Shown: positions 35,849 to 47,033 of the stretch, in pieces | How positions within the stretch are numbered: position 1 is the stretch's first letter | Layout of the letters: each line of letters begins with the position of its first letter | Source of the DNA: Lampris incognitus | Lineage: Eukaryota; Chordata; Actinopteri; Lampriformes; Lampridae | Assembly: GCF_029633865.1 (NCBI RefSeq) | Contig: NC_079216.1 | Location: 63,933,107-63,997,106, forward strand | Length of the DNA: 64,000 nt | Direction of reading: 5' to 3' | The notes under the pieces: model-generated | Told to the model about the DNA's origin: nothing | The model's database searches: none | Seen by the model: the letters and a program-made list of their open reading frames with translations, nothing else | Position numbers and translations under genes: made by a program

Positions 35849-36829
35849 GAGATAGCTGGGAGACAGTCCTTAACCTGATTGGATGATGGGAGCCAGAACA
35901 CAAGTGGAGCTAGTCATTGCTGCCTTAAATTTGGACAGCACCACACATTTATGGATTTATGGTAAGAACATATAGAGGAGAACTTTGACAGGGGCTGTGT
36001 GCAAAGGGGGGGGGTAAGGTGTTCCAACAGGAACTTTATGATTATTTAACGCAGCCCGAATAAAAACAAGACCTTACTATTTGCAATTAAGCTGGAATAG
36101 TATAAATCGTAAAATTAGCAGTGTCAGGCACGGCTGAGAGACTATTTCTTTAAATCACTGATCCTTATGAGTAAAGTCACCCCTTATTAATTCCTTTGGG
36201 GGAACTCTGTCCTCTGTATTTGACCCTTCTTGAATACCTAACAGCAGTGGGCAGCCACAGTGTTGCACCCAGGGACCAACCCCTAGTTCTGAGGCCAGTG
36301 CCTTAGTCAAGAGCAAAGGCAGAAGGATCTAATACCTAATATTTTGGATGTTAGGAAACTCATGTGATCATACAAACTCTATGTAAGGAGAACACTGACT
36401 CAAACTCAGAACCTCCTTCCTGTGAGGTGACAGGGCCAAACATTGTCCCACCTTGCCAACTCATTAGCCTAATGTTCCCTATCACCATTGTTATTTTTAG
36501 TTTAGTTTTTTTATGTTTTTGTTTTTGTTTTTTACAAATAGAAATTAACAGGTGATCATTTACATGTAGATAATATTCTATTACCCTGGGAGTAAACCAT
36601 CCCATTGAGAATACATTGGTAATTTTCAAAAACCCATTACTGGAAACTGGTAACCTTAGCATTAGGCTCTTTTGTGCAAAGGAAAAGTAGCCCCCCTTCC
36701 CATCCACCCCTGTATGTCTGTGTTACGTTTATCTGTTGTCTTGTTTCACCCCATTTATTGTAAAGTGACTTTGAGTGTTAGAAAATGCTATATAAGTTTA
36801 ATTAATTATTATTATTTTTGGAGATCCAG

Positions 36830-37745
36830 GGTTTCTATAGAATACTCAGCTCACCCCTGGAGCTCCACAAGGTCCTGTGTTGGGCCCTGTACTCTTTGTT
36901 TTCTTATTAAATGATTTACCAAGTGTGATACAATCTGATTCATACCTTTTTTCGGATGATACAAAAATATTTAGAATAATTAATAAGGGCACTGATACAG
37001 CCCATCTTCAAGCAGACCTCCATAGCATGAGTAACTGGTGTGATAGCTGGCTACTGAAATTAAATCCAGAAAAACGCAAACACTTACACATTGGGAAAAC
37101 AAGTGCCAACTGGGTTAACTACAAAGTTGGAGAGTTGATGGTTCAGCAAGTGGAAGAGGAAACGGGCATAGGTGTTGTGGTCGATAGTTCAATTGAATTT
37201 TACACGCACATTTCTGAAAATTAAAAAAAAAAAGCAAACTATGCTGGAGATAATAATAAGAACTTTCCTAAATTTGTGTAAGGAAATAGTTTTGCCATTA
37301 TATAAATCCTTGGGTGCGATCTCATCTTGAATTTGCAAGCTCGGTCTGGTGTACTTATAAAGTAAAATATATAGAAAAAATTGAGAAGGTTCAGAGAAGA
37401 GGTACTAAACTAATCTCAGGTCTGAAAGAGATGTCATATGAAAAGAGGTTAAGAAATTTACAACTACCAACTCTAGTATACAGGGAACATAGAGGAGACG
37501 TGACTGAAGTCTATAAGCTTGTTCACAAAATATATGATTTCACAGCTGAGCCTGTTATCTACTTTTGGAATAATAGGTATGAGTTAAGAGGGAACTCCTT
37601 AAAACTATTCCCATTAAAGTGTCACTCTGAAAAGAGAAAAAAACTTCTTCACAATTTGTGCTGTAAGAGCATGGAACGAACTTCCAGAGGATGCGGTGCA
37701 GGGTCCTTCAGTTAATTCTTTTAAAAACAGATTAGATAACTTTTG
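36830..37745 (+). mobile_element. LINE reverse transcriptase fragment (CR1/L2-like)
   Basis: The plus-strand reading GAPQGPVLGPVLFVFLLNDL, SDSYLFSDDTKIFRIINKG, WCDSWLLKLNPEKRKHLHIG, EEETGIGVVVDSSIEFYTHI and then, shifted, RSHLEFASSVWCTYKVKYI and LPTLVYREHRGDVTEVYKL matches an RT palm/thumb. The catalytic box reads FSDD instead of FADD. At least one frameshift (near 37225-37300) and stops make it inactive. Confidence 0.8.
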
Positions 37746-38435
37746 GTCAACAAAAGACTTTTTATACAATTATAAAACTGAGTTGTGATTATTGTGAGTA
37801 TTGGGTGACTGTAATTATTTGTGAGAATAATGTATTTGAGAGACTATTGTATTTATGTGATTATTTGTGAGATTATTGTGATTTTAACAACTATATTGTG
37901 GTTCTTTTTTGTATGGTTGTTTGTTTTGATTTGCCGAGTCTGGTGTAGAGGATTTGCATCCTGTGCCAGAATTTTTTTATTAAATTTCATTAAATTATAT
38001 GTCAATGGTAAGAACTCTACAAAACAGCTAGAACCTGCAGTACTTTACATCAGGGTCAAAATCACTATAAAGTGTCTTTGGTGTCCTCATCAGGATCACA
38101 CGGTCATCATGACCATATTGCAAAATAATGGAATTCTGAGGTTTTATTAGGAATGGCCAAACATTTACACACATATCAGTTCAATGACAAGTCTCTTGAA
38201 ATGTGTTTCCCTCATTTTATACCATTTTCTTTGTTTGGGTGTACGTGATTTTGGCATGTCCCACACACTGCTCTGCTAATAATGGGTGTAATAAGTGTTA
38301 AATGACACAAAATTTCAATACTTTTTATATGTTCTGATTGTCCCCAACAAGTTCCTTGATAGAAGAAGTCACTTGGTCATTTATATTGTATTTTCATAAT
38401 AATATTAAACACTTTGCACGTGTCCCTGAAAATGC

Positions 38436-39362
38436 TGTCTACCCTGTCATTATGGGGTAACTGCCCCTTTAAGAAACCGGCTGACGTAATCGGCGACATC
38501 ACCACCACCATTTTGTCTCTCTTCAATGGCGGGTGTAACAGCTGCTGCAAATACAGTAAGTAGCTAAACTTACATTTCCTAATTTCCATCATATTGTGTT
38601 TGAAGTTGGACGTTGTCATGCTTAACATGTCCACCCTGTCATAGTGAAATATTAATTCATATAAAAACTTGGAAGAAATTCAAAATGTATTTGTTAAACA
38701 GCACACAGTCACCTTCAACAATTAATCGCTTTGCTAACTGAAGGTCTACCGTATGTTCATTAAATGCTAACTTTAGCCAAAAATGTCCACCCTGTCATTG
38801 TCATTGTTTTAATAGCAATGTCATATTGCTATAACATGTTTTTTTTTACAGCAATGTAAAATGTCCACATTTGTTCCATTAACTGACAGTAAAATGTTTC
38901 CTGAAATAATTCTTTATAATGCTTAAGGGTTTCCTGTTGTTTAACAAATGATGCGTTCTCTTCTAGTTCCCCCATTAAAGCCTTTGTCCATCCTGTCATG
39001 ACCAAGGTCCACCCTGTCATCTTCATGTTTTATGAAAATAAACAAATTATTTTCACAAGTTAGCAAAACCTTTTATGTGATTTCTTTATACACAAATGAG
39101 GGCCAAACAATATTGTTTGAAAGTTTGACCAGATATCGTTGTTGTTAGATTTTATTCAGAAAAGAAAGCGCAACTGTCGCAGATTTTATAGGGAAACAAA
39201 TATTTTGCAGTCATTTCATTATTATCAAAAGACTTTTCCCATTGACTAAAATATATTGTTGAGAACGGGACTAGATATCTTTCTGAAAATTTGCATTTTA
39301 TAGTCACTATGCAATAAAAATGTATTTGCTCTACTCTGAATTTGTCTGTGACAGGGTGGACG
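38436..39362. mobile_element. unclassified element with recurrent 15-mer TGTCCACCCTGTCAT
   Basis: The 15-mer or a one-mismatch form occurs in direct orientation at 38436-38450, 38628-38642, 38784-38798, 38985-38999 and 39006-39020, and inverted at 39349-39362. Between the first two lies a CpG-rich patch with TGACGTAA, CCATTTTG and a short ATG-initiated stretch (38527: MAGVTAAANT) followed by a consensus donor GTAAGT. Such dispersed short direct and inverted motifs resemble transposase-binding subterminal repeats of DNA transposons. The boundaries are those of the outermost motifs; no target duplication or transposase was identified. Confidence 0.4.
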
Positions 39363-39865
39363 TATTTTGTGCTTTGTTTGCACGACGTCTGCTTGCAGTT
39401 CATTTATAAAACGTGCTGGAGCTTGACCAACATGCGTTTCTAAGGTCTACGTGATATTATGAATATGAAGTTAAATGGAAAATTGTGAAGTCTCAAAGGT
39501 ACTTTATAGTTATATTGACCCATCTAATGAATCAGACCTGTCATCACCGGGGATTCGGCCTAAGCTGTAGTTATCTATCTGGAATTCTGCAGCTTCCTCC
39601 TGCATGCACTCCTAAAGTGCCTTTCCCAATTTCCCCCAGTACACTCCCTCCTCCGACCTATTGTTTTAATATGAAAGCCCAGCCTTTGAAGAAAATGTTC
39701 ACACTGCCAAGCTTCCTCTTCCCACTTAACTCACATAGCCTTCCCCTCTTTGTACTCCACAAGCACCAGATCATCTCACCTTGCCCTCTTCTAACATGCA
39801 TGATCGTCCCGAGCCACAGGAATATCTGTTCTATCTGTTTACTTTCTGGGTATGTGTATGTGCAC

Positions 39866-40427
39866 GGGCTGACTAAACGGGCTATAAAAGGCTGTAGGTA
39901 CTCCAATTGGGCTTTCGTCAAAGCAGCAACAAGATCCACAGAAAACAGACCACCAAACAAAGGGGACAACAAACCCAGATGCAACCATATTGTCATTCCA
40001 TATGTGGCAGGGGTCTGTGAACAGTTTTGGAGAATCTGTGCCAGACATGACATCCCGGTGTTTTACAAACCTGGTAACACATTGAGACAACGCCTCGTCA
40101 ACCTGAAGGAAGTGCATCGAAACCACAACACTGCAGTGTGGTCTATGCAGTAAAGTGTACTGATTTGAAAATAGGTGAGACTGTGCTGCCACTACACAAA
40201 CATACGGCACAACACAGGAGAGCCAGGCCACTTGGGACAGGACTCGGTGACTTACACTTATTTGAGGACCGGGACATACACATTCTAGACAGGGAGGACG
40301 GATGGTTCAAAAGAGGAGTCAAACTGGAACAACCCTCCCCGAACAGCGGGGGAGGGTTACGGCATCGTTTGTACACCACTTATAATGCTGCGAAAACATC
40401 CCTATCACCGCCTCAGCAGTTCCTCTG
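39866..40427 (+). mobile_element. Penelope-like element relic with GIY-YIG-type end
   Basis: Plus-strand readings: RPPNKGDNKPRCNHIVIPYV, AGVCEQFWRICARHDIPVFY, KPGNTLRQRLVNLKEVHR, then in another frame VYAVKCTDLKIGETVLPLHK, AQHRRARPLG, HILDREDGWFKRGVKLEQPS and GGGLRHRLYTTYNA. This is the order of the RT C-terminus followed by the GIY-YIG endonuclease in Penelope-like retroelements of fish. The YIG tyrosine region is deleted (KIGET) and frames shift near 40140, so it is inactive. Confidence 0.8.
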
Positions 40428-41309
40428 ACACACCACCCACACCCACACCCAGTCCCAGGGAAGTGGGGCAGGAGGGGAGGAGGACCGCTCACAGTCGGGG
40501 TCGCCTCTATAGTCCAGTTCAGAGAAAGGGGAGGTGGCCCGGGTGAGTGATGTCACGTTCACGGCACACCACAACAGCACATATTCTGAACAGATGTCCC
40601 CACTCAGGTCCTCTTCAAAAAGGGGCAGATAGTGAGGTTACGCCTCTCGGCATCAGAACTGCAGAAGACACCCGGATGAATGGCAGAATGTCTTCAAACT
40701 GAAAACTGACAGATACAGCGGATATAACAAGTCTACACAGCCCATGTTAAAATGGCAAATTGTTGTATCGTAAAAAAATTAAACCCAGATAAATCACGTC
40801 AGAACTTTTCCAATTTTTCTTTTTTGAAATTGTAAGCTATAAAAATAAAGTAAAAAACAATCAGAAACATTTTAAAGGAAAAAAAAATACAAAACTTTTA
40901 AGCGCGCACACCCTTTTATACTCGGGGATGTAGCTGTGTTCGGGATTAACCAGTCACGTTCAAACTCACGTTAAAAAGTAGCCTTCAATTAAAGTGACTG
41001 TGCTCAACTCCAAATACAGGTCGGCTGTTCCTGCGGGGTTCTCCTGACATCTTCTTGGTTGCATCCAACTTGCGAAAGCCATGGTCCACAAAGAGCTGAC
41101 AAAGCATGAACGGGATCTCGTTGTGGAAAGGTATCAATCAGGAAAGGGGTGCAAAAGAATTTCCAAGCCATTAGACACAGACCGTCGAGCACGGCGAAGA
41201 CAGCCGAGAAGTGGAGAACATATGGCTCGACGGTGACATTACCAAGAACAGGGCCTCCCTCCAAAACTGTAACAACAAAGTCTATTAAAACAAAGACTGA
41301 GAGAAGGGG

Positions 41310-41616
41310 GTTCCGGGTAACGTGGTGGTCTACTCCGGTTCGAATCCCCGTGTTACCTCCATGGGAAGCCGGGTGTGGGTACGTGTCCTGCACTAGCGCC
41401 TCCTCTGGTCAGTTGGGGCGCCTGTTCAGGGGGGGGGAGTAGCGTGATCCTCCCACGCGTTACGTCCCCCTGGTGAAACTCCTCACTGTCAGGTGAAAAC
41501 AGGCAGCTGGCGACTCCACATGTACGGGAGGAGGCGTGTGGTAGTCTGCAGGCCTCCCCGGATCGGCAGAGAGGGTGGAGCAGCGACCAGGGAGGCTCGG
41601 AAGAGTGGGGTAAAGA
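41310..41616 (+). mobile_element. SINE-like repeat, family 1 (copy A), inside Tc1
   Basis: It carries a B-box-like GGTTCGAATCCCCG near 41337, then the family body (GCGCCTCCTCTGGTCAG, CACTGTCAGGTGAAAACAGG, CTCCCCGGATCGGCAGAG, GGCTCGGAAGAGTGGGG). An inverted copy of the same family lies at 60290-60664. It splits the Tc1 transposase remnant, showing that it inserted later. Confidence 0.75.
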
Positions 41617-42000
41617 GAACTAGTCAGGGAGGCTGCCAAGAGGCCTACAGCTACATTAAAGAAGCTGCAGGGATTCCTGGCAAGCTCCCTACACGTGACA
41701 ACTGTCGGGTCATCCAATCAGGCTCGTGAATTTATCAACCATTAATTTTATGTATTCAATGTTGTATCATTAAACCACTAAAATTGATGGAATAATATCA
41801 GTCTCGTAAAATCATCAATCATTAATTGTGGTGTTCAATAGGTATAATTGAACCGTTCAAGTTAGCGCCTTAATGGCAGACGATGGCATCGGTGAGTGCT
41901 GTCACAACAGGCAGGGCAACGAATTTCTTCAATGAAAACTTATTAGAGCAATTAAAAACCGACTCATCCTGATCAGTTACAATCAGCAGTTGAGCAGCAG

Positions 42001-42012
42001 CAGCAGCAGCAG
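42001..42012. repeat. (CAG)n and neighbouring (ATCG)n simple repeats
   Basis: GCAGCAGCAGCAGC at about 41998-42013 and ATCGATCGATCGATCA at about 42072-42106. Confidence 0.9.
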
Positions 42013-42187
42013 CGTGATGATCAAGGCACAAAAGGTGATCTGAGGGAGTGAGGCTGCAAATATTGTATAGGTCGATCAATCAATCGATCGATCGATCGAT
42101 CAATCAATCTGCATTTTTATAGCGCTTTTCTGGCTGCAACTGCCACTCAAAGCGCTTTACAATTAATTAATTCACGCACACACAAAA

Positions 42188-42358
42188 CATTGCCGCCGTC
42201 TTGCCACAAGACGGCGATGATGAGCCTAAGTCATTATCGCTCATTGCCGCCGTCTAAGTCATTATCGCTTATTGTCGCCGTCTTGCCGCAAGACGGCGAC
42301 AATGAGCGATAATGACTTCGGCTCATCATCGCCGTCTTGTGGCAAGACGGCGACAATG
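42188..42358. repeat. nested 170-bp palindrome
   Basis: The core hairpin at 42271-42303 has perfect 15-bp arms (ATTGTCGCCGTCTTG / CAAGACGGCGACAAT) around CCG. The arms extend to 29 bp with one mismatch through TCATTATCGC. The outer halves also pair: CATTG(C/T)CGCCGTCTTGCC at 42188 with its complement ending at 42358, each containing its own short hairpin. It may be the two ends of a foldback element or a MITE; no coding content. Confidence 0.85.
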
Positions 42359-42412
42359 CACATGACATGATCATTTAGAATCAGATCAAACTACACAACT
42401 CTGTCTAGGTTG

Positions 42413-42560
42413 ACGGGTCTGACCCTTTAGTCGAGCGGTTAGCGACGCCTCCTGCGGTGCGGGCGACACGGGTTCGCTTCCCGGCCGCGGCACTTCCCGA
42501 GGTTGCATTGTCCCCCCCCCCCCCCGAATTCGCTGCAGTGCTTTCCTCAAGTAAAACCAA
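42413..42560 (+). mobile_element. tRNA-derived SINE, family 2 (copy A)
   Basis: The head has an A-box-like TAGTCGAGCGGTTAGCGA and a B-box GGTTCGCTTCCC, as in a tRNA, then GCCGCGGCACTTCC, GTTGCATTGTCCC and GAATTCGCTGCAGTG. The same family occurs at 44541-44690. It is not a functional tRNA gene because the cloverleaf beyond the boxes is not maintained. Confidence 0.8.
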
Positions 42561-43058
42561 ACCCGGCAACACTTCCTACCTCAGGAGTCCCCAATTACTT
42601 TTCATAGCGGGCCACTTTTAAAACCACGGGCCACTCAACCTCCAGCAGCATGTTGTTCGTTAGTTTGTTTTGGGTGTCGATACGTTGCAGGTATTATAAT
42701 TTAAACAGAGATTTTTCATCTATTTTTCGATATATTACTAGTCTTACTTTTACTAAGAAATTAATTATTTTATTTTTTTTGGTAGGGAAATTAAAAAAAA
42801 TCTTCCTTCTGGCATTCCTCCAAAAATTCTCGCGGACCATAAATCAACCCGTCACGTGGTCCTTCGTTCTCGTTGTGCAGGGAAGAGTCGCTCTGAATGT
42901 ATTGTGTGCATGGTCCCACGAGAGGATGAATAGGCTCGATGCGTTAACGTCGCGCTGCACGAATTCCGGTGTGTCTGTTTGCATAAGAACTTCCGGTACA
43001 ACCGGATGCTTACGTCCTGCTGAATCATGAGCTGCTAACTTATCCGCCCGAAATCTTA

Positions 43059-43663
43059 ATGTCGTCCGAAAAGTCGATGAATCAAACAAGGCAAAAAGGG
43101 GCGTTCAAGTATGAACGCCGTGAATCAGGCTCCACTGAGCACCGTTGTGTGCCACAGGGTGCGAATTCGGCGCGCTATAATTCTCTTTTAAGTTTCCATT
43201 CAGTCCCTAGCAACTGCGAGGAAAGAGCTAAGTGGCTAGCCAAGATTCGGAGATTTTTAGAAGTGTGTGGTCGGCATGTTGAAGCGGGTGATTTCGCTGT
43301 GCCAGCTACAGGTGCGTTAAGGAGGCTCAAGAGAGGAGCTGTCCTCACACTCTGTGTGGAATGAGTGCTCCAAACCCGCACCCAGGCCAGGTGTGTGGGA
43401 GCCCCGGGAGCGTCCTGCCGTCGCCCCTCTGCCAGCTCTGGACTCCTCTGATAATGAGATGGATGTCAGCAGCTGCCTGCGAGAGCAGGACTACTGCGTG
43501 GCTCCTAATCCTGCCGCTTTGGATGATGCCCTGGCCCAAAACGAGTCAGTGAGGAAACAAATAGAAGTGCTCCAGAAACAACTAGAGACCGTCCAGCTAC
43601 AGTCCACATTCAGCCTGAGGCGATTTGCAGGTTCCGACGAGGACATCCGGTTTTACACCAGGT
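43059..43663 (+). pseudogene. THAP-domain transposase N-terminal exon, degenerate
   Basis: The plus-strand reading begins MSSEKSMNQTRQKGAF and continues HRCVPQGANSARYNSLLSFH, SNCEERAKWLAKIRRFLE, VCGRHVEAGDFAVPA and RLKRGAV, a THAP finger. After a stop and frame change it continues as APRPGVWEPRERP, LDSSDNEMD, a leucine/glutamine coiled coil (VRKQIEVLQKQLETVQLQ) and RRFAGSDEDIRFYTR, before a donor AG|GTATGT at 43662. This order is that of THAP plus DDE transposases of ISL2EU/Harbinger-like elements in fish. The second zinc-binding Cys is replaced (CVPQG) and the DDE exon is absent, so it is inactive. Confidence 0.7.
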
Positions 43664-43683
43664 ATGTTTGATTTGTATCATTT

Positions 43684-43810
43684 CATTTAATCCACTCATC
43701 CATTATCCAAACCGCTTATCCTGCTCTCAGGGTCGGGGGGATGCTCGAGCCTATCCCAGCAGTCATTGGGCGGCAGGCGAGGAGACACCCTGGACAGGCC
43801 GCCGCCCCTG
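43684..43810 (+). repeat. interspersed repeat, family 3 (copy A)
   Basis: It begins CATCCATTATCCAAACCGCT, then CTGCTCTCAGGGTCG, GCCTATCCCAGCAGTC and ends GACACCCTGGACAGGCCGCC. The same family is at 51886-52022. It is common in fish genomes; the class was not determined. Confidence 0.8.
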
Positions 43811-44540
43811 CCAAATGAGCTCGGCTGTTCAGTCTCTCCACCCCCACCATGCCTCTCTCAGGGCGGGTCTTGCCTAGAAGTGCCGTGGAATTCATAGTAA
43901 CGCCTCTCCCACGCACCCACACGTAGTAGATTGCAATAATACCGGGCTATACCTTAACAAATGTAGATGTAATGTAGGTAATAATAATAAATCAACCTAA
44001 TATGGCGCTTTTCTAACGCAAGTTAGCAACACCAGCTGACTAATAAAAACAAAGTAGCAGGGTAGGGTTAGTTGCAAGGCAGCCAGCTAACGTTAGTTAG
44101 CTAGCTAGCGCTAGCGTAGTTCTAATGATATGGTTACTCACCCTCATAGCTGTGGTCGTAGCTTGAAATATACATCTTAAACCCCCTTCTCTTTTTCGTT
44201 TTCCGCTCGTCTGAGCTACCGAGGATGTACATCGTGGACCGTGGTTTTAGGGAGGTCCTGCCAACAGCGAGGGCAAAACAAAGCCATCTCTCCGCGCAAC
44301 AAACCAGACCGGAAGTCCTTGTGCGAGTACTCGTACGTCGGAAGTCGAACGACGCCATCACGCACCTAGGCTACGCCAATTCCGCCGCCGCCAACGTTAG
44401 GGCCAAATTGCGTCACCGGATACGGCGGAGCTCACCTGTGAGGTTGAGCAGGGAGTTATGGGTATTGTAGTCCACGGGCAGCGCCGGCCCCTACATACCG
44501 TAACGTGCATGGATAAGAAGACACGTTGGCCGCTGGCTCG

Positions 44541-44690
44541 TGGGTCTGACCCTTTAGTCTAGCGGTTAGCGATGCCTCCTGCGGTGCGGGCGATACGGGT
44601 TCGCGTCCCGGCCGCGGCAGTTCCTGTGGTTGCATCGTCCCCCGAATTCGCTGCAATATCATTCTCCCGTATTCGCCCTATGTCTGGGTG
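44541..44690 (+). mobile_element. tRNA-derived SINE, family 2 (copy B)
   Basis: It shares CTGACCCTTTAGTC, AGCGGTTAGCGA, GCCTCCTGCGGTGCGGGCGA and the B-box GGTTCGCGTCCC with the copy at 42413. The body continues further (CAATATCATTCTCCCGTATT, TGTCTGGGTGATGGG). Confidence 0.8.
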
Positions 44691-45130
44691 ATGGGTAGGG
44701 TGATCAGACAGAGGCCTTTACAAACACACACACACCGAAGAAACAAACAAACAACAGCATCCCATGCAAGCCCAGCTACATTTGGGGGGGGGAGCATCCA
44801 GTCTGTCAAAACCACGTGGGAAAATGTGTTATGGCTGCATTGTCTGGTTTTAACTTTTTGGCCATAACTCCAAAAGGCACAAAAACAGCACACCACCAAA
44901 ACACCGCCATAGCCACGGTGGGGCATGGTGGTGGCAGCATCAGGCTTTGGGGCTGCTTTAATAATTCAGCTGGAACTGGGGTTGTAGTCAAGGTGGAGGG
45001 AGCAGTTCCAAATACCAGTCGATTCTGGCATGAAACCTTAGGCATCTGCTAGAAAGCTGGAGACGAATTTCACCTCTCAGCAGGACAACGACCCAACGCG
45101 TGCGTCCAAAAAGGAATTGCTTCGCCAAAA

Positions 45131-45490
45131 GAAGATAATAATAATGATGATGATGATGATAATAACAATAATAATACAATAAACTTTATTTTTTCAGAAA
45201 CTTTCATAAACAGGGTTACAAAGTGCTTCACAAAACAGGATAACACCGTTTAAAGTTACACAAAAAACAACAGTATAAATAAAAGAAAATAACAAACATA
45301 TGTGAAAGCTTTCGTAAAAAGGAAAGTTTTAAGACGAGATTTAAAAGAAGCCATGGAGACTTGGTTTGTCCTAGTTCAATAGGAAGAGTGTTCCATAGTG
45401 TGGGGGCTCCAACAGCAGAAGCCCCATCACCCTTTGTAACAAACCGAGACCTGGGGATAACCCATAAAATAATAATAGAGGCAAACAATA
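45131..45490 (-). mobile_element. LINE 3' end (L2-like), inserted in Tc1
   Basis: The minus-strand reading VIPRSRFVTKGDGASAVGAP, TLWNTLPIELGQTKS, LNLVLKLSFLRKLSHMF is the conserved C-terminal end of fish L2/Maui-type LINE ORF2 (GDRAFSVAAPTLWNSLP-like). It is followed by a TTATTATTATTATC-type tail at 45131-45175. 5'-truncated, as usual for LINE insertions. Confidence 0.8.
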
Positions 45491-46790
45491 ATAAAAAAAA
45501 TAATTCAGCGGTCCCAAGGAGTTGTTAAAAGTTATGAAAAGGTAAAAGCAAGCAGAGCAACAAACAAACCGTCACATGGGAACCGGACGTTTTGGAATTG
45601 CCCAGACCTGAATCCAATTGAAAATCTGTGGGGTGACCTGAAGAGAGCTGTGTACAGGAGATGCCCTCGCAACCTGACGGATCCATAACGCTTTTGCGAG
45701 GAAGAAATATTGCCAAGTCACGATGTGCCAAGCTGATATACACTCTTAGCGACGAAGACTGAGCGCTGTGATAAAACCAAAAGGTACTTCAACAAGTATT
45801 AGTTTAGGGGTGTGCACACTTATATGCAACCAGGTTATTGTGAGTCGTCGTCCCCCCTCCAAAATGTTTGATTTTTTTTTTCTTAATTTTTATAGGTTGC
45901 AATTTCAGCAAAAAGTGGAAAAGTTCTGACATGATTTATCTTGGTTTGAAACATTTTTACATCACAAAAACCTGCCATTTTAACAGGGGTGTGTAGACTT
46001 TTTATATCCACTGTAATTTGTATTGCACAAACACTTGTGTTGCACATCTGGTTTAAAGAGGCAGTGCACATCGTAGGCATGTAGGTTGGGTCTTATTCAA
46101 GGTAACCCTGTAATATGAGTGTGACTGCAGCAGTGCCCTTTAAATCTGCATGGACGCGGGATTTGCCTCACAGTGAAACTGATGTGAAGTGTTGTTCAGT
46201 GGAAGACGAGATAAATATCGTCAAGAAGCAATGTCTTTATATTTCCAAAGAATCTAGGGACGTGGACAACGCAACACTGACAACAACTGTCTGATGTTCC
46301 AGACAACTGAGATTCAAACTTATTTCTTGGGAATTTTTTTTAATAATTTACTAATAAAAATAAACTTTAAATAGTTGATCCACCCATGACTTCAACTGAG
46401 GCAGTTTTAACATTGAAATCAAACGAGACATGAATATTTTGCATTTGCGTGCAACAACTGCATGACAACTTGCATAGAAAGCATGTTCTAGGTATTATGT
46501 CTCTGACAGTTGAACTTCTTTCTGCCAAGTTGGTTGTAATGTTGGTGATCAGGGGATGCGTGTTCGTTTAAGCGCTGTGTGTGTCTAGAAAAGTGCTTTA
46601 AAATATAATGATTATTATTATTATGTTAGACTCCACTGGCCCTCTGGATAAGAACATTAGCAAAACGCCAGGAAATGTTAGGTTGTCATATAATGTCGTT
46701 TAGGCGACTTAACGCAGTGGCTGTCTTTATTAACAGCCAGTACTACTGAGGGGGTTGAGCTTCTGTTTGAAGACCCCTTGTGCAGCTTAC

Positions 46791-46904
46791 CCAGAAGGAA
46801 GTTGATGGCATATGCAGGAGGCCCCATGGCCCATATAAGACCTTTAGAAGGAGTATAAACAGCCTCAGCAGTGGCCATGATGAAACCTCCTCCCACCCAG
46901 GTGG
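46791..46904 (-). CDS. slc5a7-like exon 2
   Basis: 114 nt, acceptor CTCCACAG|CCACC, donor CTTCTGG|GTAAGC. It encodes TWVGGGFIMATAEAVYTPSK followed by GLIWAMGPPAYAINFLL. WVGGG and TAEAVY(T/V)P are conserved CHT1 motifs in the first core membrane helices. The codon split across the 13.4 kb intron is G|CG (Ala), where human has Gly. Confidence 0.94.
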
Positions 46905-47033
46905 CTGTGGAGAGAGGCACAGACGTAGCAGGTACAGAGTTAATAGCAAATCAGGCAACAAGAAATATAGTGTCCAGCCAATACGCAAAACAGTGGAATG
47001 TTATCGGCACACAAAGGCATAGATGAGTCTCAC

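Larger units (their letters stand above)
40714..46015 (+). mobile_element. Tc1/mariner element broken by nested insertions
   Basis: Terminal inverted repeats of more than 120 bp face each other at 40714-40860 and about 45870-46015. The left starts TACAGCGGATATAACAAG; the right, reverse-complemented, starts TACAGTGGATATAAAAAG. Both share GTTAAAATGGCA and GTCAGAACTTTTCC. Inside are scattered Tc1 transposase pieces: MVHKELTKHERDLVVERYQS at 41080 onward, RPTATLKKLQ near 41640, HGGGSIRLWGCF and RFWHETLGIC at 44920-45050, and a PNPIE-like NLWGDLKR segment near 45615. About 3.5 kb of unrelated DNA has inserted: a SINE, a palindrome, tRNA-SINEs, a THAP relic and a LINE tail. Confidence 0.85.
33378..46790 (-). 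other. slc5a7-like intron 2, transposon-rich
   Basis: 13,413 bp with GTAAGC donor and CAG acceptor. Most of it is recognisable transposon sequence in both orientations, listed separately. Stretches 35850-36830, 39370-39860 and 46016-46660 hold nothing I can name beyond AT-rich unique sequence. Confidence 0.9.

Noticed and set aside
39485-40153. 222-codon plus-strand frame as a host gene
   Set aside because: Its second half is Penelope-like RT/endonuclease linker and its first half has no coherent similarity.
42413-44690. tRNA genes at 42.4 and 44.5 kb
   Set aside because: A- and B-box-like motifs are present, but the copies extend into a shared non-tRNA body and do not keep a cloverleaf; they are SINEs.
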